DNA of 32,836 nucleotides, taken from Prevotellaceae bacterium UBA2738. Its GTDB lineage: Bacteria; Bacteroidota; Bacteroidia; Bacteroidales; Bacteroidaceae. Below are positions 22,182 to 30,691 of this stretch, piece by piece. Both the position numbers and the translations under genes were made by a program. Under the pieces are notes generated by a model that did no database searches, was not told the DNA's origin, and worked only from the letters and a program-made list of their open reading frames with translations. The stretch covers positions 1 through 32,836 of the forward strand of contig DEJW01000031.1 of the NCBI GenBank assembly GCA_002353585.1, written 5' to 3'. Each line of letters begins with the position of its first letter. The stretch's first letter is position 1.

Positions 22182-22883
22182 ATGATTTACACTAAAGAAA
22201 TCAACGACATGTGCGTCGTTGCTAAAGGTCCTAACCACGGTCCTGCTCCTATTCCAGAGGAGGGTAAGTGGATTCAGGCTAAGGAGATAAAGGATATCTC
22301 TGGTATGACCCACGGTATTGGTTGGTGTGCTCCACAGCAGGGTTGCTGTAAGCTTTCACTCAACGTTAAGGATGGTATCATCGAGGAGGCTCTCGTTGAG
22401 ACTATCGGTTGTTCTGGTATGACTCACTCTGCTGCTATGGCTTCAGAGATTCTGCCAGGTAAGACAATTCTCGAGGCTCTTAATACCGACCTCGTTTGTG
22501 ATGCTATCAACACAGCTATGCGTGAGCTTTTCCTTCAGATTGTCTATGGACGTACTCAGTCAGCTTTCTCTGAGGGCGGTCTCGCTATCGGCGCTGGTCT
22601 TGAAGACCTCGGCAAGGGACTCGTTTCACAGTGTGGCACACTCTATGGCACAAAGGCTAAGGGCACACGTTATCTCCAGCTCACTGAGGGTTATATCACC
22701 AAGCAGTATCTTGATGAGGATAACGAGGTTTGCGGTTATGAATTTGTTCACATGGGCAAGTTCATGGATGCAGTCAAGAATGGTGTTGATGCTAACGAGG
22801 CTCTCAAGCAGGTAACAGGCACATACGGCCGTACAACCCCAGAGCAGGGCGCAGTTAAATTTATTGATCCACGTAAAAACTAA
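22182..22883 (+). CDS. NifU-like iron-sulfur scaffold protein, GGGtGRT partner
   Basis: The 233-residue protein begins MIYTKEINDMCVV. An upstream in-frame ATG is rejected because the promoter lies inside that extension. Cysteines are in GWCAPQQGCCKLSL (about 49-56), ETIGCSGMTHSAAMASE, DLVCDAIN and SQCGTLYG; the GCSGMTHSAAMAS segment resembles the cluster-binding site of NifU/IscU-type scaffolds. It is found as a pair with the GGGtGRT protein in anaerobic gut bacteria, but the substrate is not known. Codon choice (CGT for Arg, GGT for Gly) is strongly biased compared with the genes around it, which points to high expression. The next gene starts 15 bases later, with a GGAGG just before it. Confidence 0.75.
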   Translation: MIYTKEINDMCVVAKGPNHGPAPIPEEGKWIQAKEIKDISGMTHGIGWCAPQQGCCKLSLNVKDGIIEEALVETIGCSGMTHSAAMASEILPGKTILEALNTDLVCDAINTAMRELFLQIVYGRTQSAFSEGGLAIGAGLEDLGKGLVSQCGTLYGTKAKGTRYLQLTEGYITKQYLDEDNEVCGYEFVHMGKFMDAVKNGVDANEALKQVTGTYGRTTPEQGAVKFIDPRKN

Positions 22884-22898
22884 TAGGAGGAATATACA

Positions 22899-23912
22899 AT
22901 GGCAATACGTGAAGTAAAATTCGAATCACAGGACCGTCGTATGAAGCAGGTGCTCGCAGCCCTGAACGAGAACGGTATTTCTTCTATTGAAGAGGCAAAC
23001 GAGATATGTGAGAAGGCAGGTCTTGATCCTTATAAGACTTGTGAAGAGACTCAGATGATTTGTTTTGAGAATGCTAAGTGGGCTTACGTTGTAGGTTCTG
23101 CTATAGCTCTCAAGAAGGGTTGTAAGACGGCTGCTGAAGCTGCTGAGGCTATCGGCATTGGTCTGCAGTCATTCTGTATTCCTGGTTCAGTAGCCGACGA
23201 CCGTAAGGTTGGTATTGGTCACGGAAACCTTGCAGCACGTCTGCTCCGTGAAGAGACAGAGTGTTTCGCATTCCTTGCTGGTCACGAGTCTTTCGCAGCT
23301 GCTGAGGGTGCTATCAAGATTGCTGAGATGGCAAACAAGGTTCGTAAGAAGCCTCTCCGTGTTATCCTTAACGGTCTGGGTAAGGATGCTGCTATGATTA
23401 TCTCTCGTATCAATGGTTTCACATACGTACAGACACAGTTTGACTATTTCACTGGCGAGCTCAAGGTTGTTAAGACCAAGGCTTACTCTAATGGTCCACG
23501 TGCTAAGGTTAACTGTTATGGTGCTGATGACGTTCGTGAGGGTGTAGCTATCATGTGGCGTGAGAATGTTGACGTTTCTATCACAGGTAACTCAACCAAC
23601 CCAACACGTTTCCAGCATCCAACAGCTGGTACTTACAAGAAGGAGCGCATCCTTGCTGGTAAGCCATACTTCTCAGTAGCATCTGGTGGTGGTACTGGTC
23701 GTACTCTTCACCCAGACAATATGGCTGCTGGTCCTGCTTCTTATGGTATGACTGATACTCTTGGTCGTATGCACTCTGACGCTCAGTTTGCTGGTTCTTC
23801 ATCAGTTCCTGCTCACGTTGAGATGATGGGCTTCCTTGGTATTGGTAACAATCCTATGGTAGGTTGTACTGTGGCATGTGCTGTAAATGTAGCATTGGCT
23901 CTGAACAAATAA
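22899..23912 (+). CDS. GGGtGRT protein
   Basis: The 337-residue protein carries the name-giving motif GGGTGRT at 263-269, and a C-terminus rich in Gly and Met (MMGFLGIGNNPMVGCTVACAV). It has an N-terminal helical region with two cysteines (CEKAGLDPYKTCEET). The family is widespread in anaerobes and named only by its motif; its function is not known. It is co-transcribed with the scaffold protein, shares its highly expressed codon use, and ends at a strong terminator. Unusually for this group, a Shine-Dalgarno-like AGGAGG lies at the right distance (22884-22889). Confidence 0.85.
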   Translation: MAIREVKFESQDRRMKQVLAALNENGISSIEEANEICEKAGLDPYKTCEETQMICFENAKWAYVVGSAIALKKGCKTAAEAAEAIGIGLQSFCIPGSVADDRKVGIGHGNLAARLLREETECFAFLAGHESFAAAEGAIKIAEMANKVRKKPLRVILNGLGKDAAMIISRINGFTYVQTQFDYFTGELKVVKTKAYSNGPRAKVNCYGADDVREGVAIMWRENVDVSITGNSTNPTRFQHPTAGTYKKERILAGKPYFSVASGGGTGRTLHPDNMAAGPASYGMTDTLGRMHSDAQFAGSSSVPAHVEMMGFLGIGNNPMVGCTVACAVNVALALNK

Positions 23913-23939
23913 TTCGGTAAAATAGTACAATATAATAAG

Positions 23940-23978
23940 AACACCATGCACGTTTATAGTGTATGGTGTTTTTTTTTG
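23940..23978 (+). terminator. Terminator of the scaffold-GGGtGRT operon
   Basis: Stem AACACCATGCAC (23940-23951) with GTGTATGGTGTT (23959-23970), 7-base loop, then a run of T to 23978. One G-U pair fits plus-strand RNA. Confidence 0.85.
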
Positions 23979-24082
23979 CCTGATTTTGTGTATTTTTTTT
24001 TCGTTTTATTTGTCGTTTTGTAAAATAATTTGTAAATTTGTCGGTAAATTTATAAGAGACAACAAGACAACCACAAATATAC

Positions 24083-24117
24083 AAAAAACTCAGAGTTTCC
24101 ATTTTAGAAACCCTGAG
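24083..24117 (-). terminator. Terminator of groES-groEL
   Basis: Minus-strand stem CTCAGGGTTTC (24117-24107) with GAAACTCTGAG (24099-24089), 7-base loop, followed by six T. The single G-U pair is a mismatch on the plus strand, so it is built for groEL. It could also act weakly in the other direction. Confidence 0.75.
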
Positions 24118-24194
24118 CTTTTTTTATCGAATTGTTTTGTCGAATTGTTTTATCAAGTAATCTTACCCCTTTTATGGTGGGGTGGGGTTATTGA

Positions 24195-25826
24195 TTACAT
24201 CATACCACCCATACCTGGTGCTCCACCCATTGGCATAGCTGGTTCTGGAGCTGGTTTGTCACAGATTACAGACTCTGTGGTGAGGAACAGTCCTGCTACT
24301 GAAGCAGCATTCTCCAGTGCTACACGAGCCACCTTTGCAGGGTCTATGATACCAGCCTTCTTCATGTCCTCGTAAACTTCTGTGCGAGCGTTATAGCCGA
24401 AGTCGCCCTTGCCTTCGCTCACCTTGTTTACTACTACAGCACCCTCTACGCCTGCGTTATAGCATATCTGACGGAGTGGAGCCTCGATAGCGCTCTTGAT
24501 GATGTTGATACCAGTCTGCTCGTCGGCATTGTCGCCCTTCAGACCTTCGAGGGCAGAGAGAGCACGGATGTATGTTGTGCCACCACCAGCTACAACACCT
24601 TCCTCAATAGCTGCACGAGTAGCGCAGAGAGCATCGTCCACACGATCCTTCTTCTCCTTCATCTCTACCTCAGAGTTAGCACCGATATAGAGCACAGCTA
24701 CGCCACCAGCGAGTTTTGCAAGACGCTCCTGCAACTTCTCCTTATCGTAGTTTGAAGTGGTGTTCTCAATCTCTTTCTTGATAGCGATAATACGGTCGGC
24801 AATGGTGTCCTTAGAACCAGCACCGCCAGCTATGATGGTGTTATCCTTAGAGATAGTAACCTTATCAGCAGAACCACACATGTCGAGTGTTGCCTGCTCC
24901 AGCTTCAAGCCCTTCTCCTCTGATATTACTGTACCACCAGTCAGTATTGCGATATCTTCAAGCATAGCCTTACGACGGTCGCCAAAGCCAGGAGCCTTAA
25001 CAGCACATATCTTCAGTCCGCCACGCAGACGGTTTACTACGAGAGTTGTGAGAGCCTCAGAGTCCACATCCTCAGCTATGATGAGCAATCCGCGTCCGCT
25101 CTCTGCTGCTGGCTGAAGCACTGGCAACAGTTCCTTGAGGTTGCTAATCTTCTTGTCATATATAAGGATGTATGGGTTCTCCATCACACACTCCAGTTTC
25201 TCTGTGTCAGTAACGAAGTAGCCTGAGAGGTAACCACGGTCAAACTGCATACCCTCAACTATTCCGATAGAGGTGTCGCGAGACTTGCTCTCTTCAATGG
25301 TGATAACACCATCCTTGCTCACCTTGCGCATAGCGTCAGCCAGCAGTTTACCAATTTCAGGGTCGTTATTAGCTGATACTGTTGCAACCTGCTCTATCTT
25401 GTCATAGTTGTCGCCTACCTGCTCAGCGTTCTGCTTGATATAATCTACCACTGCGCTCACAGCCTTGTCTATACCACGCTTCAGGTCCATTGGGTTGGCA
25501 CCAGCGGTAACATTCTTCAGACCCTCGTTTACTATAGCCTGAGTGAGGATGGTAGCAGTTGTGGTACCGTCACCAGCATCGTCACCAGTCTTTGAGGCAA
25601 CGCTCTTCACCAGCTGTGCGCCAGTGTTCTCAAACTTGTCCTCGAGCTCTACTTCCTTAGCAACGGTAACACCATCCTTTGTTATCTGTGGTGCACCAAA
25701 CTTCTTCTCTATCACTACGTTACGTCCCTTAGGACCGAGTGTAACCTTTACGGCATCAGCCAGCTGGTCAACGCCTTTCTTGAGTGCCTCACGGGCATCT
25801 GTATTGAATTTTATTTCCTTAGCCAT
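24195..25826 (-). CDS. groEL: Chaperonin GroEL
   Basis: The 543-residue chaperonin forms the folding chamber of the cytoplasm. All the family marks are present: KEIKFNTDAREAL at the N-terminus, TLGPKGRNVVIEKKFGAP, the nucleotide-binding DGTTTATILT (near 87-96), AVKAPGFGDRRKAML, and a Gly-Met C-terminal tail (MPMGGAPGMGGMM). The gene follows groES on the same strand; the 72-base gap holds a 33-bp dispersed repeat with a hairpin. Expression is probably under control of the TGNCA array upstream of groES. Confidence 0.98.
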   Translation of the reverse strand: MAKEIKFNTDAREALKKGVDQLADAVKVTLGPKGRNVVIEKKFGAPQITKDGVTVAKEVELEDKFENTGAQLVKSVASKTGDDAGDGTTTATILTQAIVNEGLKNVTAGANPMDLKRGIDKAVSAVVDYIKQNAEQVGDNYDKIEQVATVSANNDPEIGKLLADAMRKVSKDGVITIEESKSRDTSIGIVEGMQFDRGYLSGYFVTDTEKLECVMENPYILIYDKKISNLKELLPVLQPAAESGRGLLIIAEDVDSEALTTLVVNRLRGGLKICAVKAPGFGDRRKAMLEDIAILTGGTVISEEKGLKLEQATLDMCGSADKVTISKDNTIIAGGAGSKDTIADRIIAIKKEIENTTSNYDKEKLQERLAKLAGGVAVLYIGANSEVEMKEKKDRVDDALCATRAAIEEGVVAGGGTTYIRALSALEGLKGDNADEQTGINIIKSAIEAPLRQICYNAGVEGAVVVNKVSEGKGDFGYNARTEVYEDMKKAGIIDPAKVARVALENAASVAGLFLTTESVICDKPAPEPAMPMGGAPGMGGMM

Positions 25827-25864
25827 TTTTCTGTTGTTTTTATTTTTTGTCGAAATGTTATTAC

Positions 25865-25897
25865 AAAGTCTCCCTTTAAGGGAGATTTAGAGGGTCT
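25865..25897 (-). repeat. 33-bp dispersed repeat between groES and groEL
   Basis: Identical to 27665-27697. Both contain the hairpin TCTCCCTTTAAGGGAGA and both begin at the stop codon of the minus-strand gene upstream. Confidence 0.85.
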
Positions 25898-25898
25898 T

Positions 25899-26168
25899 TT
25901 ACTTGATGATAGCGATAACGTCAGACTGGCGCATCACCATATATTTCTCGCCGTTAAACTCCAGTTCCTGTCCAGCATATTTGCCGTAGAGCACATGGTC
26001 GCCCACTTTGAGAATCATCTCTTCGTCCTTCGTTCCATTGCCTGTGGCAATGATTTCGCCCTTCAGTGGTTTCTCCTTTGCTGTATCAGGAATTATGATA
26101 CCACCGATTTTCTCTTCTGCCTCCGCTGGTTTGATAAGCACGCGGTCTGCTAATGGTTGAATTTTCAT
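25899..26168 (-). CDS. groES: Co-chaperonin GroES
   Basis: The 89-residue protein closes the GroEL chamber. It has the family start MKIQPLADRVLIKPAEAEEK, the mobile loop with GGIIIPDTAKEKP (about 23-35), and VGDHVLYGKYAGQELEFNGEKY. Length is slightly below the common 95. It is the first gene of the groES-groEL pair. The 134 bases before it hold the TGNCA half-site array but no clear TAnnTTTG box, and no CIRCE element. Confidence 0.97.
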   Translation of the reverse strand: MKIQPLADRVLIKPAEAEEKIGGIIIPDTAKEKPLKGEIIATGNGTKDEEMILKVGDHVLYGKYAGQELEFNGEKYMVMRQSDVIAIIK

Positions 26169-26236
26169 TGTCTTTTATGTTTTTAAGTTTGGTTTGTTTT
26201 GTTTTGTTTTGTCCGTCCCTCCTTATACTAATAATG

Positions 26237-26299
26237 TGCCAACGCTGTCATTGCTGACAAACGTGGCACACTATGCCTGTTGCTGTGACATTTCTGTCA
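26237..26299. promoter_or_regulatory. TGNCA half-site array upstream of groES (candidate heat-shock operator)
   Basis: TGCCA 26237, TGTCA 26246, TGACA 26255, TGGCA 26264: four half-sites with exact 9-bp spacing, forming a palindrome centred at 26252-26253. A second pair, TGACA 26286 and TGTCA 26295, has the same 9-bp spacing. Located 69-131 bases upstream of the groES start. Confidence 0.6.
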
Positions 26300-26302
26300 G
26301 TT

Positions 26303-27649
26303 TTACCAGCCTAAATCTTGCCAACCCACCTCTCTGCACCATTCGTAATCATACATTCTGGTGTTCATATTAGTGTAGTTGTAGTAGGTGTATATTTTCA
26401 TAGGAAAGAACATAGACACTCCTCCAAAGGTTTTATCTGACAGGTAGAAACTCCTAAAGTTTTGTGTTGACATAATCATGTCTGATTGAAGGTCTCCACC
26501 AAACCAGTCGCAGTACCCTGTCTCGCGAATGTCTCCTGTGTTGGGGTGATGAATCACCACTTTGTCAAATGCTGTTCTCCATTTGCTGTATTCCGTTTCC
26601 GACAGGTTATGCAGCATCACATCATTCATGTCATAAAGAATCGGTCTGCCATATCTGCTGCTACCAGTCTTAAAATAATATATGCATGATGTAGCATCGT
26701 GTTCGTCTTTTGTAAAAGTGGTAGCTACTTCTAAGGCTTGGCTGTATGATATTGTCTTCAGTGCCTCTTTCGTGATTGTCATCAGATTCTCTATGTCAGC
26801 AGTCTTTATGACAGACATACATACGTTGTTTATTTTATAGTTTGTTCTCCAATTTTCCCATAGGTTGTTGTTGCTCTGATAATCGTTTACTATAGCCTTA
26901 CTGGCAGCCTCTGCATCAGCATAGCCTAAGTATTTTGTGGTGGTTTCGTATGGTGCACCAAAGGATGGTGTCTCACATGTGGCACCGATTATATAGTCGG
27001 CACACTTGCGCAATTCGTATGCCACCTCTATGCTCTGCATACAGCAGGCATCAAAGAATATGAACTTTTGCTTTGGCAACGCCTTCATCACCTTTGCCAA
27101 TACAGGGATGTCTATCCAGGTTACCTTAGACCTGACATTTAGATTGTTGCTGTTATAGTCCGCACCATACGAGTCGGGCTCATTCTCCTCAAACGACACA
27201 TCAAGTCCGTTGCTGCTATTGGCTATGATAGGTCCGTCGCCATGTCCCCAGAACACGGTGGCATACTCGTTGGCTGGACTGATAGACATCATATCCCTAA
27301 ACACCTGTAGCATCACATCGGGGTCTGATGAGTCCTGACTGCTATACTCCTTCACCTTCACCATATTTCCGTTCTTCAGGCTGTATATAGTCGGAATGTT
27401 AGGGTTGTTTTTCTCATCTATAAAATCAAAATACACCAGCAGGTTGCAGTCTGATGCAAGGTACTTCGAACCATCCACCATCTCCAGCAGGTCTGCAGCA
27501 GCCGCTGCATACAGATTGTTCTCGGCATTGAAATACACCATTATGGTTCTTCTGGTGCGAGCATCTTCAGCAGTGCCGTCATCCTTGCTACAGCCTGTCA
27601 TCACCAGCAGTGACAACAGCAAGTATAATATGTATTTATTATTCTTCAT
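26303..27649 (-). CDS. Clostripain-family (C11) peptidase lipoprotein
   Basis: The 448-residue protein has a lipoprotein signal (Cys20 in VMTGCSKDDG). The residues after Cys (SKDD) resemble the Bacteroidota surface-export signal, so it may face outside. It has the C11 catalytic His in VFWGHGDGP (about 135) and the catalytic Cys in FIFFDACCMQSIEV (about 206). C11 peptidases cut after basic residues. The substrate is not known. It lies last in a minus-strand run after the U32 and zinc-ribbon genes, with a 46-base gap that holds the second copy of the 33-bp repeat. Confidence 0.87.
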   Translation of the reverse strand: MKNNKYILYLLLSLLVMTGCSKDDGTAEDARTRRTIMVYFNAENNLYAAAAADLLEMVDGSKYLASDCNLLVYFDFIDEKNNPNIPTIYSLKNGNMVKVKEYSSQDSSDPDVMLQVFRDMMSISPANEYATVFWGHGDGPIIANSSNGLDVSFEENEPDSYGADYNSNNLNVRSKVTWIDIPVLAKVMKALPKQKFIFFDACCMQSIEVAYELRKCADYIIGATCETPSFGAPYETTTKYLGYADAEAASKAIVNDYQSNNNLWENWRTNYKINNVCMSVIKTADIENLMTITKEALKTISYSQALEVATTFTKDEHDATSCIYYFKTGSSRYGRPILYDMNDVMLHNLSETEYSKWRTAFDKVVIHHPNTGDIRETGYCDWFGGDLQSDMIMSTQNFRSFYLSDKTFGGVSMFFPMKIYTYYNYTNMNTRMYDYEWCREVGWQDLGW

Positions 27650-27664
27650 TAGTTCAATTGTTCA

Positions 27665-27697
27665 AAAGTCTCCCTTTAAGGGAGATTTAGAGGGTCT
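27665..27697 (-). repeat. 33-bp dispersed repeat, second copy
   Basis: Identical to 25865-25897, and again placed right after a stop codon on the same strand. Confidence 0.85.
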
Positions 27698-28694
27698 ATT
27701 CATTATAAGCTCCGCAGTGTGGGCATTCACCTTTTTTATATATACGTTTGCCACAGTTGCCACATATGTAGTGGTTGGTGTGGAAGGGTTTGTATTTCTT
27801 TATGGCAAACCACACATACGCTATGAGCAGAGGGTAGCCTATGTAGTATAGGGTGCTGATAGAGAATATTATGTAGAGCACTCCACACACACCCACCAGT
27901 CCTGCCAGGTATATCACGGTATCCTCAAACCTCAGGTGGTGCCTCACATCCTCCACCGTTGCCACACCCACCACCAGCATAGCCCATACCGATGCTACGA
28001 ATATCGCCAGTATCGGTGGCAGTATGAAGGGGTTGAGCGATGGGTGATAGTAGAAGTGTTGCCATGTGTCAGCCCCAAACATCTGCAGCGAGGCGTAGAA
28101 CGTAGCCGAGCAAGCCACTATTATGCATAGCAGGGTGGGGTAGAACGATGGTATGTCGCGAAAGTGCACTATTGGTGCATTCCTCTTCTGGGCTGTTCTC
28201 ATCACATACACCACCACCAGCAGTCCCACTATTATCAGTGCTATCATTATGTGGCTGTCGCTGAATAACATAATAAACTGCGATATGGGGTCGGTAGGCA
28301 CCACTTTAGGCAGCAGTTCACTCTCGTGTATCCATCCCGTCGAACCGTCTTCGCTTATCAGTTTCACCCACACGGAGTCCACACTGTCTTGTGGCACCAT
28401 GTGTATGTCCATCACTGCCAACTGCTGGTTGTGTGGTATCGCCAGTGTGTCAGTCTCCAGTTGGCTCACGTGTTCCTCAGGCAGTTGGGCTATCAGTTCT
28501 ATCGAGTCGTTATGCACTATGAAGTTATAGCCCACGCTGTAGTGGTGCTTCGTGGCAAACGATATGGAGTCAGCCACCATCGCACTGTCCTGCCCGGCAT
28601 AGGCGTGATGCTCCACCTCAGCAGACTTCTCCCTATAGCATGATGCCACTGACATTATGCCTAATATATATAATATGTATAACAGTCGTTTCAA
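27696..28694 (-). CDS. Membrane lipoprotein with SH3-like domain and zinc ribbon
   Basis: The 332-residue protein begins with a lipoprotein-like signal (Cys19 in SVASCYREK). Residues 50-130 look like an SH3-type domain (ending TGWIHESELLP). Four hydrophobic segments follow (about 140-165, 185-208, 218-245, 258-295), and the C-terminus is a zinc ribbon (CGNCGKRIYKKGECPHCG). The mix of outer SH3 domain and cytoplasmic ribbon is unusual; I do not recognise a named family. The start is TTG, overlapping the U32 stop in TTGA, so translation is coupled. Confidence 0.65.
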   Translation of the reverse strand: MKRLLYILYILGIMSVASCYREKSAEVEHHAYAGQDSAMVADSISFATKHHYSVGYNFIVHNDSIELIAQLPEEHVSQLETDTLAIPHNQQLAVMDIHMVPQDSVDSVWVKLISEDGSTGWIHESELLPKVVPTDPISQFIMLFSDSHIMIALIIVGLLVVVYVMRTAQKRNAPIVHFRDIPSFYPTLLCIIVACSATFYASLQMFGADTWQHFYYHPSLNPFILPPILAIFVASVWAMLVVGVATVEDVRHHLRFEDTVIYLAGLVGVCGVLYIIFSISTLYYIGYPLLIAYVWFAIKKYKPFHTNHYICGNCGKRIYKKGECPHCGAYNE

Positions 28695-30691
28695 TGGTTT
28701 AATAGTTCAAGTCGCGCTTTGCGCTGGTTCAAGGAGTTCAAGGGGTTGTCCTTGTTGTCGTTAACGTTAACGTTCCCGTTCCCGTTCAATACTTCCATCT
28801 GGCATTTCGCGCAGTTAAACCTCAGTTGGAATTCTCTGCCGTCGCTCATTCTTATGCTCAGCGGTTCCTTCCATGGAGTCGTCTTGGTATATTTTGAGCA
28901 GTAGCCCAATTCGTGCTTCAGGCAGTATCGGCACTGCATCAGCAGTTCGCCTCCCTCGCCCTTTTCGTATGATGTGGCCTCTATGCCTCTCTCCTTGTAA
29001 AAATCGATAGCCTTCTTGTTGCTCGCATTCAGCAGGTAGGCATGTGTGGTGCTTGGTGCCTTAGGTTCGGTCTGAGGCTCGTGGAGTGGGGTGGTCTGCT
29101 CCTTCTTCGCTGTTGCCACCTTCCTCAGTTTCTTTCTCAGCTCGCCCAACTGACTGTTGGGTATGAAGGGCATCTCCACCTCGCTGTCTATTTCGAAATC
29201 GCTGCACACAAACGGTGTGTCACCCAGTTTTGTCAGCTGTCGCTTTATGTTCTCCTCCTGTGGCTTCTGCGCCTGCTGATATTCGTATTCTGCCTCAGCC
29301 TCATACCTGTTCTGGTGTTCGTCAGTCATTCTCAGCATCAGTCTGTCGTTGCTCACCCTCAGCGTCATCCTCACCTCTATCTTGCGTTCTGCAGAGGGTT
29401 TGCCCAGCAGCGTTTCGAATGCCTGGTCGTGGTTGCGATACAGCATAGTGCCTGGCTTCAGGTCTTCAGGCATGTGCAGCGGAAACAGTCTGTTGCCCTC
29501 AGCACGGTTTATGCGAAATCCCACAATCTCCTTATTATCGTTGAAGAAGCACAGTCCGTCGCCATTGCTGAATGCCATCGCTGTTGCCACATTGAATGAT
29601 CCTGTCGCGTTGCCTCGTCCCTGTCTTATCTCCTTCACCCTGCCCACTGGTTCGCCTATAGCCTTTGGTGTGTCAAAATTCGCCATACCCTGTTTCCGTC
29701 CGTTGGCAAAGTAGGTTGTGAAGCTACGGTTAAACGACTTCTGTATGTTTGGCTCAAAGGTGTATGTGCACCTGCCCATCGATGCTCTGCAGTATTTCTC
29801 AGGGTGCCTCTTGCATATCTCGTTCAGCCTCTCGCTGTATGCAGCCGTAATGTTCTTCACATAATCCACATCCTTCAGTCTGCCCTCTATCTTGAATGAT
29901 ACAGCCCCTGCATCGGCCAGCCTCTCCAGGTTGTCTATCTGTGCCATATCCTTCAGCGACAGCAGGTGTTTCTGCATTTCCAACGTGTTGCCGTCAGCAT
30001 CCTTCAGGTCAAACTGCATACGGCAAAACTGTGCACACTCGCCCCTGTTGGCACTTCTTCCGAAACAGTATTGCGAGGCATAACACTGTCCGCTGTAGCT
30101 CACGCAAAGCGCACCATGCACAAACACCTCCAGCTCCACCTCAGGCACCTCTTCGTGTATCTGTCTTATCTCGTTTATCGACAGTTCCCTTGCCAACACC
30201 ACACGCTTGAAACCCAAAGAATGCAGCCACCTCACCTTCTCCGCCGTACGGTTATCCGTCTGCGTCGAAGCATGTAGTGCCATTCTTAAACCATTTTGAA
30301 CCAGCGAAGCGTTTGAACCTTCTTGAACCAGCGAAGCGTTTGAACCTTCTTGAACCAGCGAAGCGTTTGAACCCTCTTGAACCATCCTCTTCAGGAGCCC
30401 TAAGTCCTGCACCAGTATGGCATCCACCCCTATCTCGTTCAGGCGTTTCACCATCTGCAGGGTGTCGTCCATTTCCTCGTCATATATTATGGTGTTCACC
30501 GTCACATACACCTTCGCATCATACTGGTGGGCATAACGGCACAACTGTTCTATGTCCTCTATGCTGTTGCCAGCTGCAGCCCTCGCCCCATATCTTGCTG
30601 CACCTATATACACAGCATCAGCCCCATGGTCTATGGCGCTAATACCGCATTGCAGGTTCTTGGCTGGTGAAAGGAGCTCGAGATAGTTCAT
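28691..30691 (-). CDS. U32 family peptidase, RlhA-like
   Basis: The 666-residue protein has the U32 signature at about 188-206 (ELEVFVHGALCVSYSGQCYAS) with further cysteines (YCFGRSANRGECAQFCR) that would hold an iron-sulfur cluster, and a C-terminal Cys-rich part (CRYCLKHELGYC, CAKC). Its length and layout fit the RlhA type, which hydroxylates a cytidine of 23S rRNA, rather than the shorter TrhP type; this is inferred. Two parts are repeat-derived: three in-frame copies of VQEGSNASL at 104-130 and a C-terminal tail NGNGNVNVNDNKDN. The start codon lies in a heptad repeat. Confidence 0.85.
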   Translation of the reverse strand: MNYLELLSPAKNLQCGISAIDHGADAVYIGAARYGARAAAGNSIEDIEQLCRYAHQYDAKVYVTVNTIIYDEEMDDTLQMVKRLNEIGVDAILVQDLGLLKRMVQEGSNASLVQEGSNASLVQEGSNASLVQNGLRMALHASTQTDNRTAEKVRWLHSLGFKRVVLARELSINEIRQIHEEVPEVELEVFVHGALCVSYSGQCYASQYCFGRSANRGECAQFCRMQFDLKDADGNTLEMQKHLLSLKDMAQIDNLERLADAGAVSFKIEGRLKDVDYVKNITAAYSERLNEICKRHPEKYCRASMGRCTYTFEPNIQKSFNRSFTTYFANGRKQGMANFDTPKAIGEPVGRVKEIRQGRGNATGSFNVATAMAFSNGDGLCFFNDNKEIVGFRINRAEGNRLFPLHMPEDLKPGTMLYRNHDQAFETLLGKPSAERKIEVRMTLRVSNDRLMLRMTDEHQNRYEAEAEYEYQQAQKPQEENIKRQLTKLGDTPFVCSDFEIDSEVEMPFIPNSQLGELRKKLRKVATAKKEQTTPLHEPQTEPKAPSTTHAYLLNASNKKAIDFYKERGIEATSYEKGEGGELLMQCRYCLKHELGYCSKYTKTTPWKEPLSIRMSDGREFQLRFNCAKCQMEVLNGNGNVNVNDNKDNPLNSLNQRKARLELLNH
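30302..30382 (-). repeat. Three 27-bp in-frame repeats inside the U32 gene
   Basis: Three near-identical 27-bp units code for VQEGSNASL. Each holds GCGAAGC and TTGAACC words that also occur in intergenic repeats of this window. Confidence 0.9.

Noticed and set aside
26237..26285. Sigma-54 promoter (TGGCAC) upstream of groES
   Set aside because: TGGCAC is present, but no GC pair lies at the needed distance on either strand; the TGNCA symmetry explains the word better.
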